From assembly GCA_021793275.1 (NCBI GenBank), contig JAJYTC010000021.1, positions 1 to 40,131 on the forward strand: 40,131 nucleotides of DNA. Direction: 5' to 3'. Numbering within the stretch: position 1 is the stretch's first letter; each line of letters starts with the position of its first letter. This document shows, piece by piece, positions 24,660-32,944 of this stretch. Position numbers and translations under genes: made by a program. This stretch comes from Deltaproteobacteria bacterium. GTDB taxonomy: Bacteria > Desulfobacterota > Syntrophobacteria > Syntrophobacterales > Syntrophobacteraceae. The notes under the pieces were generated by a model. It ran no database searches. It saw only the letters and a list, made by a program, of their open reading frames with translations, and was not told the origin of the DNA.

Positions 24660-27018
24660 CGGTTTTAGCCTTTCCATTTGTCATCGGATATTCTATCCGC
24701 TTGTGATGTATCGTCGCCAGGATCTGGTTGAAGTGCTTGGCTATCTGGTGGATGTCCTTCAGAGTCAATTCGCATTCGTCAAGCTGACCGTCACTGAAAA
24801 TGTTGTTTATCAGCTTGTTCACCATGCCCTGAATCCTGGCGGGAGTGGGTTCGGTAAGGGTGCGGCAGGCCGCCTCGACAACGTCTGCCAAAAGCACCAG
24901 CCCGGCTTCCTTGGTCTGGGGCTTGGGGCCCGGATAGCGGTAGTCGTCGGCGTTGATCGGAGGTAGAGGCACGGACTTGGCGCTCTGGGCCTTTTCCCTC
25001 GCTTCAATGGCCTTGTTGAAAAAGAAGGAGATGAAGCTTTTCCCGTGGTGTTGTTTGATAATATCGATTATTTCCTTGCCCAGATGGTGCTGCTTTGCAA
25101 GTTCCACTCCGTCTTTGACGTGAGAAATGAGGATGAGACTGCTCATCGAGGGGGCCAGCTTCTCATGCCGGTTCTCGCATTGAACCTGGTTTTCGATGAA
25201 ATAGAGAGGTTTTTTCGTCTTGCCTATGTCGTGATAGTAGGCCGCCACCTTGGCAAGAAGGGAATTCGCCCCTATGGATTTGGCCGCCGCCTCGACCATA
25301 TTGCCTACTATGATGCTGTGATGGTACGTCCCCGGGGCTTCAACCATCAGTTCCTGCAGGAGAGGCTGGTCCATCGTGGCAAGTTCGAGCAGCTTGATGT
25401 CCGTCGTATAGCCGAACCCCATCTCGGCAAGAGGGGTCAAACCGGTTGCCAGAATCCCCGCAAAGACCCCTCCGAACAGCCCGAAAAACGAGTTGCACAG
25501 GACTTTCAAAAATACAAACTGGCCCTCAAAAAATGCGCACAACACGATCAAAACGACGTTTGCCACGCCAACGAGCAGGCCGGCCTTTATCGGCACCATC
25601 CTGTTTTTGCACTCGGAAACGCAGTGAGCCGCAACGAAGGCGCCTATCATAAAATAAAAAAACATCGCAAATTCTTTTCCGAAAATAATCCCGGAAAAGA
25701 GCGTTACAACGAGCGAAAAAACAATGGAAACCGTGACCCCGAAGAATATGCAGGCTATCATCGCCCCTGCGCTCAGAGGAACGGCGTAGATGAATGAACT
25801 GGCGGAGACTATCGTGGAATAGTCGCCTATATTGTCCCCGAACCATATCCCCAGCCTGGACACCATGAGCAGCAAAATAAGGAGAATCCCCAAAAACAGA
25901 TAGTCTCGCATCTCCATTTGCACATGAGACAAACTCTTTTCCACGACGTGCAAAACGATGCCTATGGAAACCATGCTGAATGTGAAGGTGGAAAGCAGCA
26001 CAATAAACCAGGGGTTGTTCTGCGAGTCCTTGAACTGGTGTCTGAGCTTGAGCATTTCTTCGCGGCCGATGATTTGCCCCTCTCTCACCAGCATTTCATT
26101 TCGAGCGATTTTAATAAAGACCGGCTTTACATCAGCGTAGGCTTGCTCGCGCGCTTTTTCCGTGGCGCCCAGGTCGAACCTCAGGTCGGGCTTGAGCAAA
26201 GAGGACACAATCGCAGAGATCAATATAAGCTCTCGTACGTCCCGTCCCGGCTCAAGGGCCTGCATAACGATCATTTTGCGGGCTTCATTGATGTCCGGGT
26301 AGGGAAACGGCGGCTGCACCAGGGTGTCTTTGTCGGTCTCCAGGTTGTGGATAAGGATGGGCCTGTACTGGTCGTTTCGCCCCCACGTCTTGCTGGAGAC
26401 AATCCCACGGTCCATCATGGTCTTTATGATGCTTTCGATCTTTCCCTCAACGCCCACGCTAAACTGCGCATGGACAAGACACTGGAAAACGTCGCTGTCC
26501 ACCGGGCAGCCGAGGTCTTTTTCAAAATCCTCCCTCTGCGTCCGGCTGCGGTCGGCATGGCTTTGTACGACCGGGGGAGTTTTTTTGGAAGAGCTTACAC
26601 CCTCCTCGGGGGTTGCAGAGGCCGGTTCGGTTGTCACGTTGGCCGAGGCGCCGCGCATCGCCGTAAAGGATGCGCGCAATTTGTCGATGATGCTTTTTGT
26701 AATGTTGGGGTCATAATCGTAGACCAGGGGCGACTGCCGGATCGCTTCTTCTCGCTTCTTTGCCGTGGCCGCTTCATCTTCCACCAAAAAAGCGTGCTTA
26801 GCCTTTATATTGCGATCTGCTATCTGGCCCAGGTGGTAATGCGGATTTTGGACCATGAAAGAAGGATTTACCAGGATTGCTATGACAATGCTCACTCCCG
26901 CAAGCAGGAACCACTTTTGGCACAAATAGCTTTGAAGGTTACAGGGAACCATCCTTCGAAAGAAGTTGGCCGCAGATGCAAGGCCTCCTCGCTTGGACTC
27001 CCGTTTCTCCTTTTCCAT
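24559..27018 (-). CDS. 7TM-HD (PgpH-type) membrane phosphohydrolase
   Basis: 819 aa. A membrane helix near residues 40-58 anchors a long extracytoplasmic domain (about 60-340). A cluster of hydrophobic helices follows (about 345-535). The cytoplasmic HD domain has YYHDIGKTKKP near 592-602, preceded by GTYHHSIIVGNMVEAAA. In Firmicutes PgpH hydrolyses cyclic di-AMP; in other groups the substrate is less certain. The C-terminal 60 residues are hydrophilic, Lys/Gly-rich and overlap ybeY. The gene starts 2 nt after the phoH stop. The phoH-pgpH-ybeY order is widely conserved. Confidence 0.93.
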   Translation of the reverse strand: MEKEKRESKRGGLASAANFFRRMVPCNLQSYLCQKWFLLAGVSIVIAILVNPSFMVQNPHYHLGQIADRNIKAKHAFLVEDEAATAKKREEAIRQSPLVYDYDPNITKSIIDKLRASFTAMRGASANVTTEPASATPEEGVSSSKKTPPVVQSHADRSRTQREDFEKDLGCPVDSDVFQCLVHAQFSVGVEGKIESIIKTMMDRGIVSSKTWGRNDQYRPILIHNLETDKDTLVQPPFPYPDINEARKMIVMQALEPGRDVRELILISAIVSSLLKPDLRFDLGATEKAREQAYADVKPVFIKIARNEMLVREGQIIGREEMLKLRHQFKDSQNNPWFIVLLSTFTFSMVSIGIVLHVVEKSLSHVQMEMRDYLFLGILLILLLMVSRLGIWFGDNIGDYSTIVSASSFIYAVPLSAGAMIACIFFGVTVSIVFSLVVTLFSGIIFGKEFAMFFYFMIGAFVAAHCVSECKNRMVPIKAGLLVGVANVVLIVLCAFFEGQFVFLKVLCNSFFGLFGGVFAGILATGLTPLAEMGFGYTTDIKLLELATMDQPLLQELMVEAPGTYHHSIIVGNMVEAAAKSIGANSLLAKVAAYYHDIGKTKKPLYFIENQVQCENRHEKLAPSMSSLILISHVKDGVELAKQHHLGKEIIDIIKQHHGKSFISFFFNKAIEAREKAQSAKSVPLPPINADDYRYPGPKPQTKEAGLVLLADVVEAACRTLTEPTPARIQGMVNKLINNIFSDGQLDECELTLKDIHQIAKHFNQILATIHHKRIEYPMTNGKAKTDGPDPGREPKHDKDKTGLSKERGEPGLKRLGIH

Positions 27019-27020
27019 AT

Positions 27021-28079
27021 TCAGCTTCTCTCGGCGTCCCTGGTGGTGGAGGATTTCCCTTTCTCGTATTTTTCGTAGGCCTCGATGATGTCCTGTACGA
27101 GCTTATGCCTTACCACGTCGCGTTTGGTGAAATAGACCATGCGGATTCCCTTAACGCCCTGGAGCAGCTCGATTGCCTCCACCAGGCCGGAAGGCTTGTT
27201 TTCCGGCAGATCTATCTGGGTTATATCCCCGGTTATCACCGCTTTGGAACCAAGACCCAGCCGCGTCAAAAACATTTTCATCTGCTCTGTGGTCGTGTTC
27301 TGGGCTTCGTCGAGTATCACGAAGGAATCATTTAACGTGCGGCCCCTCATGAAGGCGAGAGGCGCCACCTCGATCACTCCCCTCAGGATCAGATTGCTTA
27401 CGCGCTCGAAGTCCATCATGTCGTGCAGGGCGTCATAGAGCGGTCGCAGATAGGGGTTTACCTTCTCGGCAAGATCTCCCGGCAAAAACCCCAGCTTCTC
27501 GCCGGCTTCGACCGCCGGACGAACGAGCACTATGCGCCGGACCAATTCCTTTGACAAGGCGGCAACCGCCGTGGCCATGGCAAGGTAGGTCTTTCCCGTG
27601 CCGGCCGGCCCGATGCCGAACACGATGTCATAGCCGCGAATAGCCTCTATATACTCCTTTTGCTTGACACTCTTGGGGCTGATGGTTTTCTTGTTTGAAC
27701 CTATAAAAACCTGGTCGAGAAAAATGTCAACGAGGCGCCGGTTGATGTTGTCTCTTAGGATCTGAACCGCGAACAGGATATCGCTTTCATAGAGCGGGTA
27801 ACCGCGCCTTATAAGCTCCGAGAGTTCTTGCAGGAGCCTTTCGCCGATCTCGATGTCGGCCCGCGCCCCCGAGACCGTAACCAGGTTTCCTCGCAGGTGA
27901 AGCTTGACCTCAAGTTGCCTTTCGATTGTCTTCAGATGCGCGTTTCGCTCACCGGCAAGCAACTGAAGCAAATTGTTGTCGTCGAAGCTGACCTGAATAG
28001 AGTTCCTCTCAGGTTCATTTTTGTGTTTGGAAAGCGCTTGCGCCAAAGCTTCCTCACCCTCGAAAAATATGTGCCTCAA
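27021..28079 (-). CDS. phoH: PhoH-family ATPase (YbeZ-like)
   Basis: 352 aa, TTG start. The N-terminal 100 residues resemble the KH-like domain of the YbeZ/PhoH group. The P-loop GIGPAGTGKTYLAMA is at about 153-167, with a DEAQNTT Walker B and LGLGSKAVITGDITQIDLP, a PhoH hallmark. It is likely an RNA helicase-like partner of YbeY in rRNA processing. First gene of the phoH-pgpH-ybeY-pdxJ-acpS run. Divergent from cvpA, with a 150-nt gap between them. Confidence 0.94.
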   Translation of the reverse strand: MRHIFFEGEEALAQALSKHKNEPERNSIQVSFDDNNLLQLLAGERNAHLKTIERQLEVKLHLRGNLVTVSGARADIEIGERLLQELSELIRRGYPLYESDILFAVQILRDNINRRLVDIFLDQVFIGSNKKTISPKSVKQKEYIEAIRGYDIVFGIGPAGTGKTYLAMATAVAALSKELVRRIVLVRPAVEAGEKLGFLPGDLAEKVNPYLRPLYDALHDMMDFERVSNLILRGVIEVAPLAFMRGRTLNDSFVILDEAQNTTTEQMKMFLTRLGLGSKAVITGDITQIDLPENKPSGLVEAIELLQGVKGIRMVYFTKRDVVRHKLVQDIIEAYEKYEKGKSSTTRDAERS

Positions 28080-28105
28080 TCACCAATTCTTCTAAAACCA
28101 ACATA

Positions 28106-28132
28106 ATTATCACGCAAATTTTACCTTGACAA
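28106..28132 (-). promoter_or_regulatory. Candidate sigma70 promoter for the phoH operon
   Basis: On the minus strand TTGTCA (28132-28127) and GATAAT (28111-28106) are separated by 15 nt, about 27 nt upstream of the phoH start. The boxes are good but the spacer is shorter than usual. Confidence 0.35.
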
Positions 28133-28229
28133 CAACCTCTTTAAACGAATATCGGGATTTACTCTTGCAAGGCGGTAAGATTGCTGCCAAAATAAAAAGG
28201 CGCTACTCTCCCGATGCGGTGGTCGATTT

Positions 28230-28832
28230 ATGAACATACTGGACTGGATACTGATCTGTACAGCGGCCTTCTGTGTGCTGCGAGGCTTTATGCGAGGGGC
28301 CGTTTCCCAGGTATTCGGACTTGCCGGCATTTTGGCCGGTTTCCTGGTGGCCTCCTATCAGTACTATCCCGTGAGCTTTTTTCTTGTAAGGCGGTTTCCT
28401 TCCATTTCCACCGTTTCCCGCCCCCTAAGCTTCGTGCTGCTGTTCTTTTTGACCTGGTTCTGCATCGCGGTTGTGGGCCTGTGGGTCGCTAGAATCCTGC
28501 GCGGCGTCGGCCTGGGATTTATCGACCGGCTGTGGGGCGCGATGATCGGATTTGGCAAGGCGCTGCTCTTCGCGATTGTGGCCATCTCGATTCTGACTTT
28601 GTTTTCTTTCGGCGGCGACTCTTCGCTGATCGCCACATCAAAGCTTGCACCTCCTATCATGGGGGCATCGCGGGTGCTCTTCGATCTGGCGCCCGCAAAT
28701 GTGCAATGCGAGCTTGGCAGAAGGCAGCGGGACATCAAGAAAATGGTGTCTGAGAGGACATCCGGCCTGCTGGGCTCCTTCGCTGGCGCCCGCGCCGGTT
28801 CAAAGGAAAAAGGTGGAAGCAACAAAAACTGA
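28230..28832 (+). CDS. cvpA: CvpA family membrane protein
   Basis: 200 aa. It starts MNILDWILI, typical of CvpA, with about four membrane helices (positions 5-35, 66-88, 105-125 approx) and the FMRGAVSQVFGLAGILAGF segment characteristic of the family. CvpA proteins affect envelope homeostasis and secretion; the mechanism is not settled. The C-terminal 60 residues are hydrophilic. GGTGG lies before the ATG. The 3' end overlaps mazG by 20 nt, implying co-expression. Confidence 0.9.
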   Translation: MNILDWILICTAAFCVLRGFMRGAVSQVFGLAGILAGFLVASYQYYPVSFFLVRRFPSISTVSRPLSFVLLFFLTWFCIAVVGLWVARILRGVGLGFIDRLWGAMIGFGKALLFAIVAISILTLFSFGGDSSLIATSKLAPPIMGASRVLFDLAPANVQCELGRRQRDIKKMVSERTSGLLGSFAGARAGSKEKGGSNKN

Positions 28833-29496
28833 TCGTTGTGATGGAATAGAAGAAATCCTTCGGATTATCGAACGTCTGCTTGGCGAAAACGGCTGTCCGT
28901 GGGACCGCAAGCAAACCCCCGAATCCGTTCAAACCTACCTTATCGAGGAATCGCACGAAGCCGCGGCGGCAGTGAGGGCGGGAAAAACCGCAGAGGTCGC
29001 CGAGGAGCTTGGAGACGTGCTCTTTATGGCGTTTTTCCTGGTGCGCTTGTATGAGCGAAAGGGGGATTTCAGCCTCGAAGATGTCTGCCGGCTTATAAGC
29101 GAGAAGATGATCCGCAGGCATCCGCACGTTTTTGGTGAAATGAAGGTCAACTCGACAAAAGAAGTCAAAGAAAACTGGGAAAAAATTAAAGCGTCGGAAA
29201 AGCAGACAAGCGGTAAAACCGCCGAACCTGTGCCCGATTCTCTTCCTGCGCTCATGCGCGCCTACAGGATGCTTTCGCGTCTTTCGCAAAAAGAGGGTGA
29301 ACAGTGGAGCGGTCTTCCCCAACAGGTCCGCCAATTCGCCAGGGAAAGCGACGAGTTGGCGAGCAGGATCGAAACCGACGACGGCCGCTTCCAAAAGGAC
29401 CTTGGCCGCCTTCTTGCCCGCCTGGTCAATATCGCCCGCCTGAAAGGCTATCGGGCCGAAGACGTCCTGCACGATTTTTTGCGCAAACTCGAATAG
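28813..29496 (+). CDS. mazG: MazG nucleoside triphosphate pyrophosphohydrolase
   Basis: The ORF track extends this frame upstream through cvpA. The real start is most likely GTG at 28813, preceded by AAAGGAAAAAG, giving 227 aa. MazG motifs: ENGCPWDRKQT, YLIEESHEAAAAV, and EVAEELGDVLFM forming the EEXXE...EXXD Mg-binding set. A second, weaker MazG-like half follows (SLPALMRAYRM, ...RLKGYRAEDVL), as in the two-domain enzymes. It hydrolyses (d)NTPs to NMPs, cleaning the nucleotide pool. Confidence 0.93.
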   Translation: MEATKTDRCDGIEEILRIIERLLGENGCPWDRKQTPESVQTYLIEESHEAAAAVRAGKTAEVAEELGDVLFMAFFLVRLYERKGDFSLEDVCRLISEKMIRRHPHVFGEMKVNSTKEVKENWEKIKASEKQTSGKTAEPVPDSLPALMRAYRMLSRLSQKEGEQWSGLPQQVRQFARESDELASRIETDDGRFQKDLGRLLARLVNIARLKGYRAEDVLHDFLRKLE

Positions 29497-29594
29497 ACCG
29501 GGCCTGCGAGACACAGTGAAGGAGTGCGCCACTCGGACCCGGAGTGTCGGAGAGCGGGAAGCGAGCAGAAGGAAGAACGGATTCCAAAATTTTC

Positions 29595-29625
29595 TTGACA
29601 AAGCGCTCGCAATGAAGTCTATTTT
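29595..29625 (+). promoter_or_regulatory. Sigma70-type promoter for the aroF leader
   Basis: A perfect TTGACA (29595-29600) is followed after 19 nt by TATTTT (29620-29625), or TCTATT at 17 nt. It lies directly upstream of the leader-peptide ribosome binding site. This is the best -35 box in the window. Confidence 0.55.
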
Positions 29626-29644
29626 ACAATCACAAGGAGAGCGT

Positions 29645-29722
29645 ATGAGAGGCAGGCTTTATTATTATTGTTTCTATTATTACCCCTTGGGGGGGGCCGC
29701 TTCAGGTATGCTCGGGTACTGA
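29645..29722 (+). CDS. Tyrosine-rich leader peptide (attenuator) for aroF-tyrA
   Basis: 25-codon ORF with AAGGAG upstream: MRGRLYYYCFYYYP, then GGAASGMLGY and a stop. Six Tyr codons and one Phe codon fall within nine consecutive codons, a composition expected only for a ribosome-stalling leader peptide. It ends about 20 nt before a strong intrinsic terminator, and the genes beyond that terminator make the first committed precursor (aroF) and tyrosine (tyrA). Low charged tRNA-Tyr would stall the ribosome in the run and prevent termination. The ORF track shows it only as the tail of a longer spurious ORF (29516..29722). Confidence 0.9.
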   Translation: MRGRLYYYCFYYYPLGGAASGMLGY

Positions 29723-29727
29723 AAGTT
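29699..29727 (+). promoter_or_regulatory. Leader hairpin overlapping the leader-peptide stop
   Basis: CTTCAGGTA pairs with TACTGAAAG with two single bulges around TGCTCGGG. It lies between the Tyr codons and the terminator, where a pause or antiterminator hairpin would be expected. The exact mutually exclusive pairing with the terminator arm was not resolved by eye. Confidence 0.4.
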
Positions 29728-29741
29728 TCGTTTGTCTGTTT

Positions 29742-29782
29742 AAAAGCCGTGAGCGTCCGGAGCGCCCACGGCTTTTTTTTTT
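29742..29782 (+). terminator. Attenuator terminator upstream of aroF
   Basis: AAAAGCCGTG pairs with CACGGCTTTT through a GC-rich interior, followed immediately by an unbroken run of T (about ten). This is a classical Rho-independent terminator. Placed between the Tyr leader peptide and the aroF start, it acts as the attenuator stem. Confidence 0.92.
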
Positions 29783-29842
29783 GTGCGTCCGGTTTCAAAA
29801 ACCGTCGCCTTAAATCATGAGAACCAAGGGGGGCAAATCGTC

Positions 29843-30856
29843 ATGATCATTGTTATGAGGCCGGATTACCAGGAAGAGGACCTGCTCAGAATAGTGCGGC
29901 GCCTCGAGGACATGGGCCTCAGGGCACATATTTCCAAAGGCGAACAGAGGACCATCGTAGGCGCGATCGGTGACGAGCGCCTGCTGGCGGAGATACCCAT
30001 GGAGACTTTCCCGGGAGTGGAGAAGGTGCTGCCTATCCTGAAGCCGTACAAGCTGGTCAGCAGGGATTTTAAAGCGGAAAACACAGTTGTGAGTGTAAAC
30101 GGCTTCGAGATTGGCGGCGCCCGGATTCAGGTTATTGCGGGACCGTGCGCGGTTGAGAGCCGGGAGGTACTCGAAGAGATAGCCGAGGCCGTAGGGCCTG
30201 CCGGGGTCCATTTTTTGCGCGGCGGAGCTTTCAAACCGCGAACCTCACCTTATGCTTTCCAGGGCTGGGGCGAAAAAGCTTTGAAGTTTCTCGCCGGAGT
30301 TCGTGAAAAGACCGGCATGAAGATAGTGACCGAACTCATGGACCCGAGGGACATTGTGCTGCTCTACAAATACGCGGACATTATCCAGATCGGCACCCGC
30401 AACATGCAGAATTTCAGGCTGCTTACCGAAGTGGGAAACATTGACAAGCCGGTCATCCTCAAGCGAGGCCTGTGCGCTACCATTAAGGAATTCCTGATGT
30501 CCGCCGAGTACATCATGGCGCAGGGAAACGACAAGGTGATCCTTTGCGAGCGGGGAATCCGGACATTTGAGACCGAGACCCGCAATACCCTCGATATCAG
30601 CGCCGTGCCGCTGTTGAAAAAACTCACGCACCTTCCGGTGATCGTCGACCCGAGCCACGCGGTGGGCAGGGTGGACCTCGTGCCGGCCGTATCGAGAGCC
30701 GCGGTCGCCGCCGGGGCCGACGGGCTCCTGGTTGAAGTGCACGTGCGTCCGGAGGAGGCATTGAGCGACGGCCCGCAATCGCTTCGGCCCCAGATGTTTC
30801 TTTCCATGATCGAGGAGTGCCGGCGGGTCGCCGAGGCGATCGGACGCTGTATGTAA
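29843..30856 (+). CDS. aroF: DAHP synthase, AroF/Bacillus-type with N-terminal ACT-like regulatory region
   Basis: 337 aa from ATG 29843 (MIIVMRPDYQEEDLL), with AAGGGGGGC upstream. The ORF-track start at 29783 is inside the terminator loop region. Residues about 1-70 are a ferredoxin-like/FL regulatory domain as in Thermotoga-type DAHPS. The barrel follows with IAGPCAVES, RGGAFKPRTSPYAFQG, ILKRGL and VDPSHAVG. It condenses PEP with erythrose 4-phosphate, the entry step of the shikimate pathway. The N-terminal domain is the usual site of tyrosine/phenylalanine feedback. Followed 50 nt later by tyrA. Confidence 0.95.
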   Translation: MIIVMRPDYQEEDLLRIVRRLEDMGLRAHISKGEQRTIVGAIGDERLLAEIPMETFPGVEKVLPILKPYKLVSRDFKAENTVVSVNGFEIGGARIQVIAGPCAVESREVLEEIAEAVGPAGVHFLRGGAFKPRTSPYAFQGWGEKALKFLAGVREKTGMKIVTELMDPRDIVLLYKYADIIQIGTRNMQNFRLLTEVGNIDKPVILKRGLCATIKEFLMSAEYIMAQGNDKVILCERGIRTFETETRNTLDISAVPLLKKLTHLPVIVDPSHAVGRVDLVPAVSRAAVAAGADGLLVEVHVRPEEALSDGPQSLRPQMFLSMIEECRRVAEAIGRCM

Positions 30857-30906
30857 GAGGCGCCTGTCGATCGTTGAGCAAGAGTCAATTATACGAAGGA
30901 TTTAGC

Positions 30907-31818
30907 ATGGATGCTTCTTGTGTTTGCGGCCCTGTCGATCCCGGCCTCCAATGGGACAGGCAATCCGTAGTCGGAATAATCGGCGGAGAGGGTGAGATGG
31001 GCCGCCTTTTTTCAAAATTTTTCAGCTCGCACGGCTTCCAGGTGAGTTCGGCGGACCTGCAGACCCCTCTTACACCCGAACTCGTCATGCGCGAATGCGA
31101 TATAGTCGTATTCGCCGTGCCTCTCCACAAGACGGTGGAAATAATCAGGGAGCTTGTTCCCCTTGCTCGGCGGGGTCAGCTCCTGATGGACCTTACCAGC
31201 CTCAAAGTCGCTCCCGTGGAGGAAATGTTGCGATCTCCCGCCAGCGTCGTCGGGCTGCACCCCATGTTCGGGGGCCGGGTATCGAGCTTTTCCGGCCAGA
31301 CCATTGCCGCCTGCCCCGTGCGCATTTCGCCCGAACAGTGGCAGTGGCTGCGCGGGCTGTTTACTGCGAGCGGCATGCGGGTAAAGGAATGCAGCCCCGA
31401 AGAACACGACCGGATGATGAGCATCATTCAGGTGCTTTTTCATCTCACGACCATGCTCGTCGGAAGGACCCTGAGAAAGCTCGGAATAGACATTGACGAA
31501 ACCATGGAATACACCAGCCCCAGCTACCGGATCGAAATGAACCTCCTCGGCAGGATGTTCGCTCAAAGCCCGGAACTATATGCCGCCATTACACAGATGA
31601 ATCCTGATAGCGGGCGAATCTTTTCCGAATTGAAGGAGAGTATCGAAGTCTATGAAGACCTCTACAGATCGGAAAACCTTGCGGGGATCATAGACGATTT
31701 CAAGCAAAGCGCCCGCTACCTGGGGGATTTCTGTGCGACCGCATATCGCGAAAGTTCGGCGCTCCTGGATTTTTCAGTCCAGTTGGCAAACAATCATAGG
31801 AACGATAACCGCGAATGA
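30907..31818 (+). CDS. tyrA: Prephenate/arogenate dehydrogenase
   Basis: 303 aa from ATG 30907 (AAGGATTTAGC upstream); the ORF-track start at 30817 overlaps aroF. An NAD-binding Rossmann start is seen as VGIIGGEGEMGRLFSKFF, then a DIVVFAVPLHKT region and GLHPMFGG, typical of TyrA. The C-terminal helical domain carries out dimerisation and substrate binding. It oxidatively decarboxylates prephenate to 4-hydroxyphenylpyruvate, the tyrosine precursor. With aroF behind a Tyr-sensing leader, the pair forms a tyrosine-regulated operon. Confidence 0.93.
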   Translation: MDASCVCGPVDPGLQWDRQSVVGIIGGEGEMGRLFSKFFSSHGFQVSSADLQTPLTPELVMRECDIVVFAVPLHKTVEIIRELVPLARRGQLLMDLTSLKVAPVEEMLRSPASVVGLHPMFGGRVSSFSGQTIAACPVRISPEQWQWLRGLFTASGMRVKECSPEEHDRMMSIIQVLFHLTTMLVGRTLRKLGIDIDETMEYTSPSYRIEMNLLGRMFAQSPELYAAITQMNPDSGRIFSELKESIEVYEDLYRSENLAGIIDDFKQSARYLGDFCATAYRESSALLDFSVQLANNHRNDNRE

Positions 31819-31845
31819 ACGCGGATGAACGCGAATAAATCGAGA

Positions 31846-31905
31846 GTGAACCGCCCAGCGGGGTAGCCGGCCGGTTCACCCACTCACCCATTCACCCATT
31901 CACCG
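31846..31905. repeat. Hairpin and octamer repeats after tyrA
   Basis: GTGAACCG (31846) pairs with CGGTTCAC (31872). The right arm runs into tandem octamers (TTCACCCA, CTCACCCA, TTCACCCA, TTCACCGA). Just before, GCGAATGAAC/GCGGATGAAC/GCGAATAAAT forms a 10-nt tandem. It lies between the converging tyrA and cobO genes and may serve as a terminator, although there is no T-run. Confidence 0.55.
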
Positions 31906-31909
31906 ACAT

Positions 31910-32509
31910 TCAAAAATCCACGCCGGGCTGTGGCTCTATGTCTTTGCGATAAGCGTGGACGATCTCCTGCACCTCGCTTGCGGTATCCGCCAGTGCAATG
32001 ATCTCCGGGGCCGCGTCGCGGCCTGTAAGAATGAGATGCAGAAGGCGGGGCTTGCCGCGGATGAGCTCTACCGCCTGTTCGAGGTCCACCAGTTTTAAAT
32101 GGATGGCGTTATTGATCTCATCGAGAACTATGAGATCATATCCGTTTGAGCCGATTCGCTCTTTTGCCAGCCCAAGGGCCCGTTGGGCGGCCTCCCTGTG
32201 GCTGGCGCGCGGGTAGGGGTTGCCCTGTATTCCGCAAAACCCCATGCCTGTAGCGACTATCTCCACGTCGCAGTCCAATTTCTTTACACCCTCCCATTCG
32301 CCCGTGAAGATATCGCCCTTCATGAACTGAATAACGCAGACCTTCATCCCGTGCCCGCAGGCGCGTAGCACCATGCCCATGGCAGAAGAAGTTTTGCCTT
32401 TTCCGTACCCGGTGAGCACAACAACAAGGCCGATCCTTTTCTTGGGCGCCAGGGTGGTCATCGGAAGCTGCGGATTCAACCGCGTCATTTTCCGCTCGTC
32501 ATAAGTCAT
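31910..32509 (-). CDS. cobO: Cob(I)alamin adenosyltransferase (CobO/BtuR type)
   Basis: 199 aa from ATG 32509 (MTYDERKMTR), chosen because AAGGGAG lies upstream; the ORF-track start at 32620 is not supported. The modified P-loop TGYGKGKTSSAMG is diagnostic of the CobA/CobO/BtuR family. FMKGDIFTGEWEG, IVLDEINNAI and LILTGRDA complete the core. It transfers the adenosyl group from ATP to cob(I)alamin, making coenzyme B12. No other B12 genes and no cobalamin riboswitch were seen nearby. Confidence 0.95.
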   Translation of the reverse strand: MTYDERKMTRLNPQLPMTTLAPKKRIGLVVVLTGYGKGKTSSAMGMVLRACGHGMKVCVIQFMKGDIFTGEWEGVKKLDCDVEIVATGMGFCGIQGNPYPRASHREAAQRALGLAKERIGSNGYDLIVLDEINNAIHLKLVDLEQAVELIRGKPRLLHLILTGRDAAPEIIALADTASEVQEIVHAYRKDIEPQPGVDF

Positions 32510-32698
32510 CGCTGTTTCTCCCTTTATAAATAAAGATATGCTCGGGTAGAAAAGAAATAAACGAGCTTTCCGGCGAAAGGGCCAAGCCCGCTTCCTGTGA
32601 TCACGCCCCGGTCCCTTCAAACAGCGCGGTTGTGATTGACCGCTTCACTGAGCAGTGTTAGCATAACATGATAAGCGATAACCTATTGGAGTTCCTCC

Positions 32699-32944
32699 AT
32701 GGTTCGAACACAGATCCAGTTGACCGATGAGCAGGCATCTCCACTGAAAGAGATCGCCCATGAAAATAACGAATCCATAGCGGCAATCATCCGCAAGGCC
32801 TTGGACCAGTTCCTGATGAGACGCCGGCCAAACCGCCGCGATCTCTACCGGCAGGCCCTCGGAGCAGTCGGAAAATATACGGCCGGGGCCGGGGATATTG
32901 CAATCGAACACGATCGCTACCTCGATAAAGCACTGAGGCCATGA
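32699..32944 (+). CDS. vapB: Ribbon-helix-helix (CopG/VapB-type) antitoxin
   Basis: 81 aa. The N-terminal ribbon-helix-helix is [20 protein letters not shown], followed by [13 protein letters not shown]. The C-terminal tail ([20 protein letters not shown]) matches antitoxins that pair with PIN-domain VapC toxins. It normally binds its own promoter and neutralises VapC. The stop overlaps the next ATG (ATGA), the usual vapBC coupling, but the downstream gene is not a complete toxin (next entry). The antitoxin frame itself is intact. Confidence 0.88.
   Translation: MVRTQIQLTDEQASPLKEIAHENNESIAAIIRKALDQFLMRRRPNRRDLYRQALGAVGKYTAGAGDIAIEHDRYLDKALRP

Noticed and set aside
25918-27078. 386-aa plus-strand ORF
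   Set aside because: Opposite the PgpH-type gene, no motif, no ribosome binding site.
32510-32698. Cobalamin riboswitch between cobO and vapB
   Set aside because: No B12-box-like sequence was found on the cobO strand.
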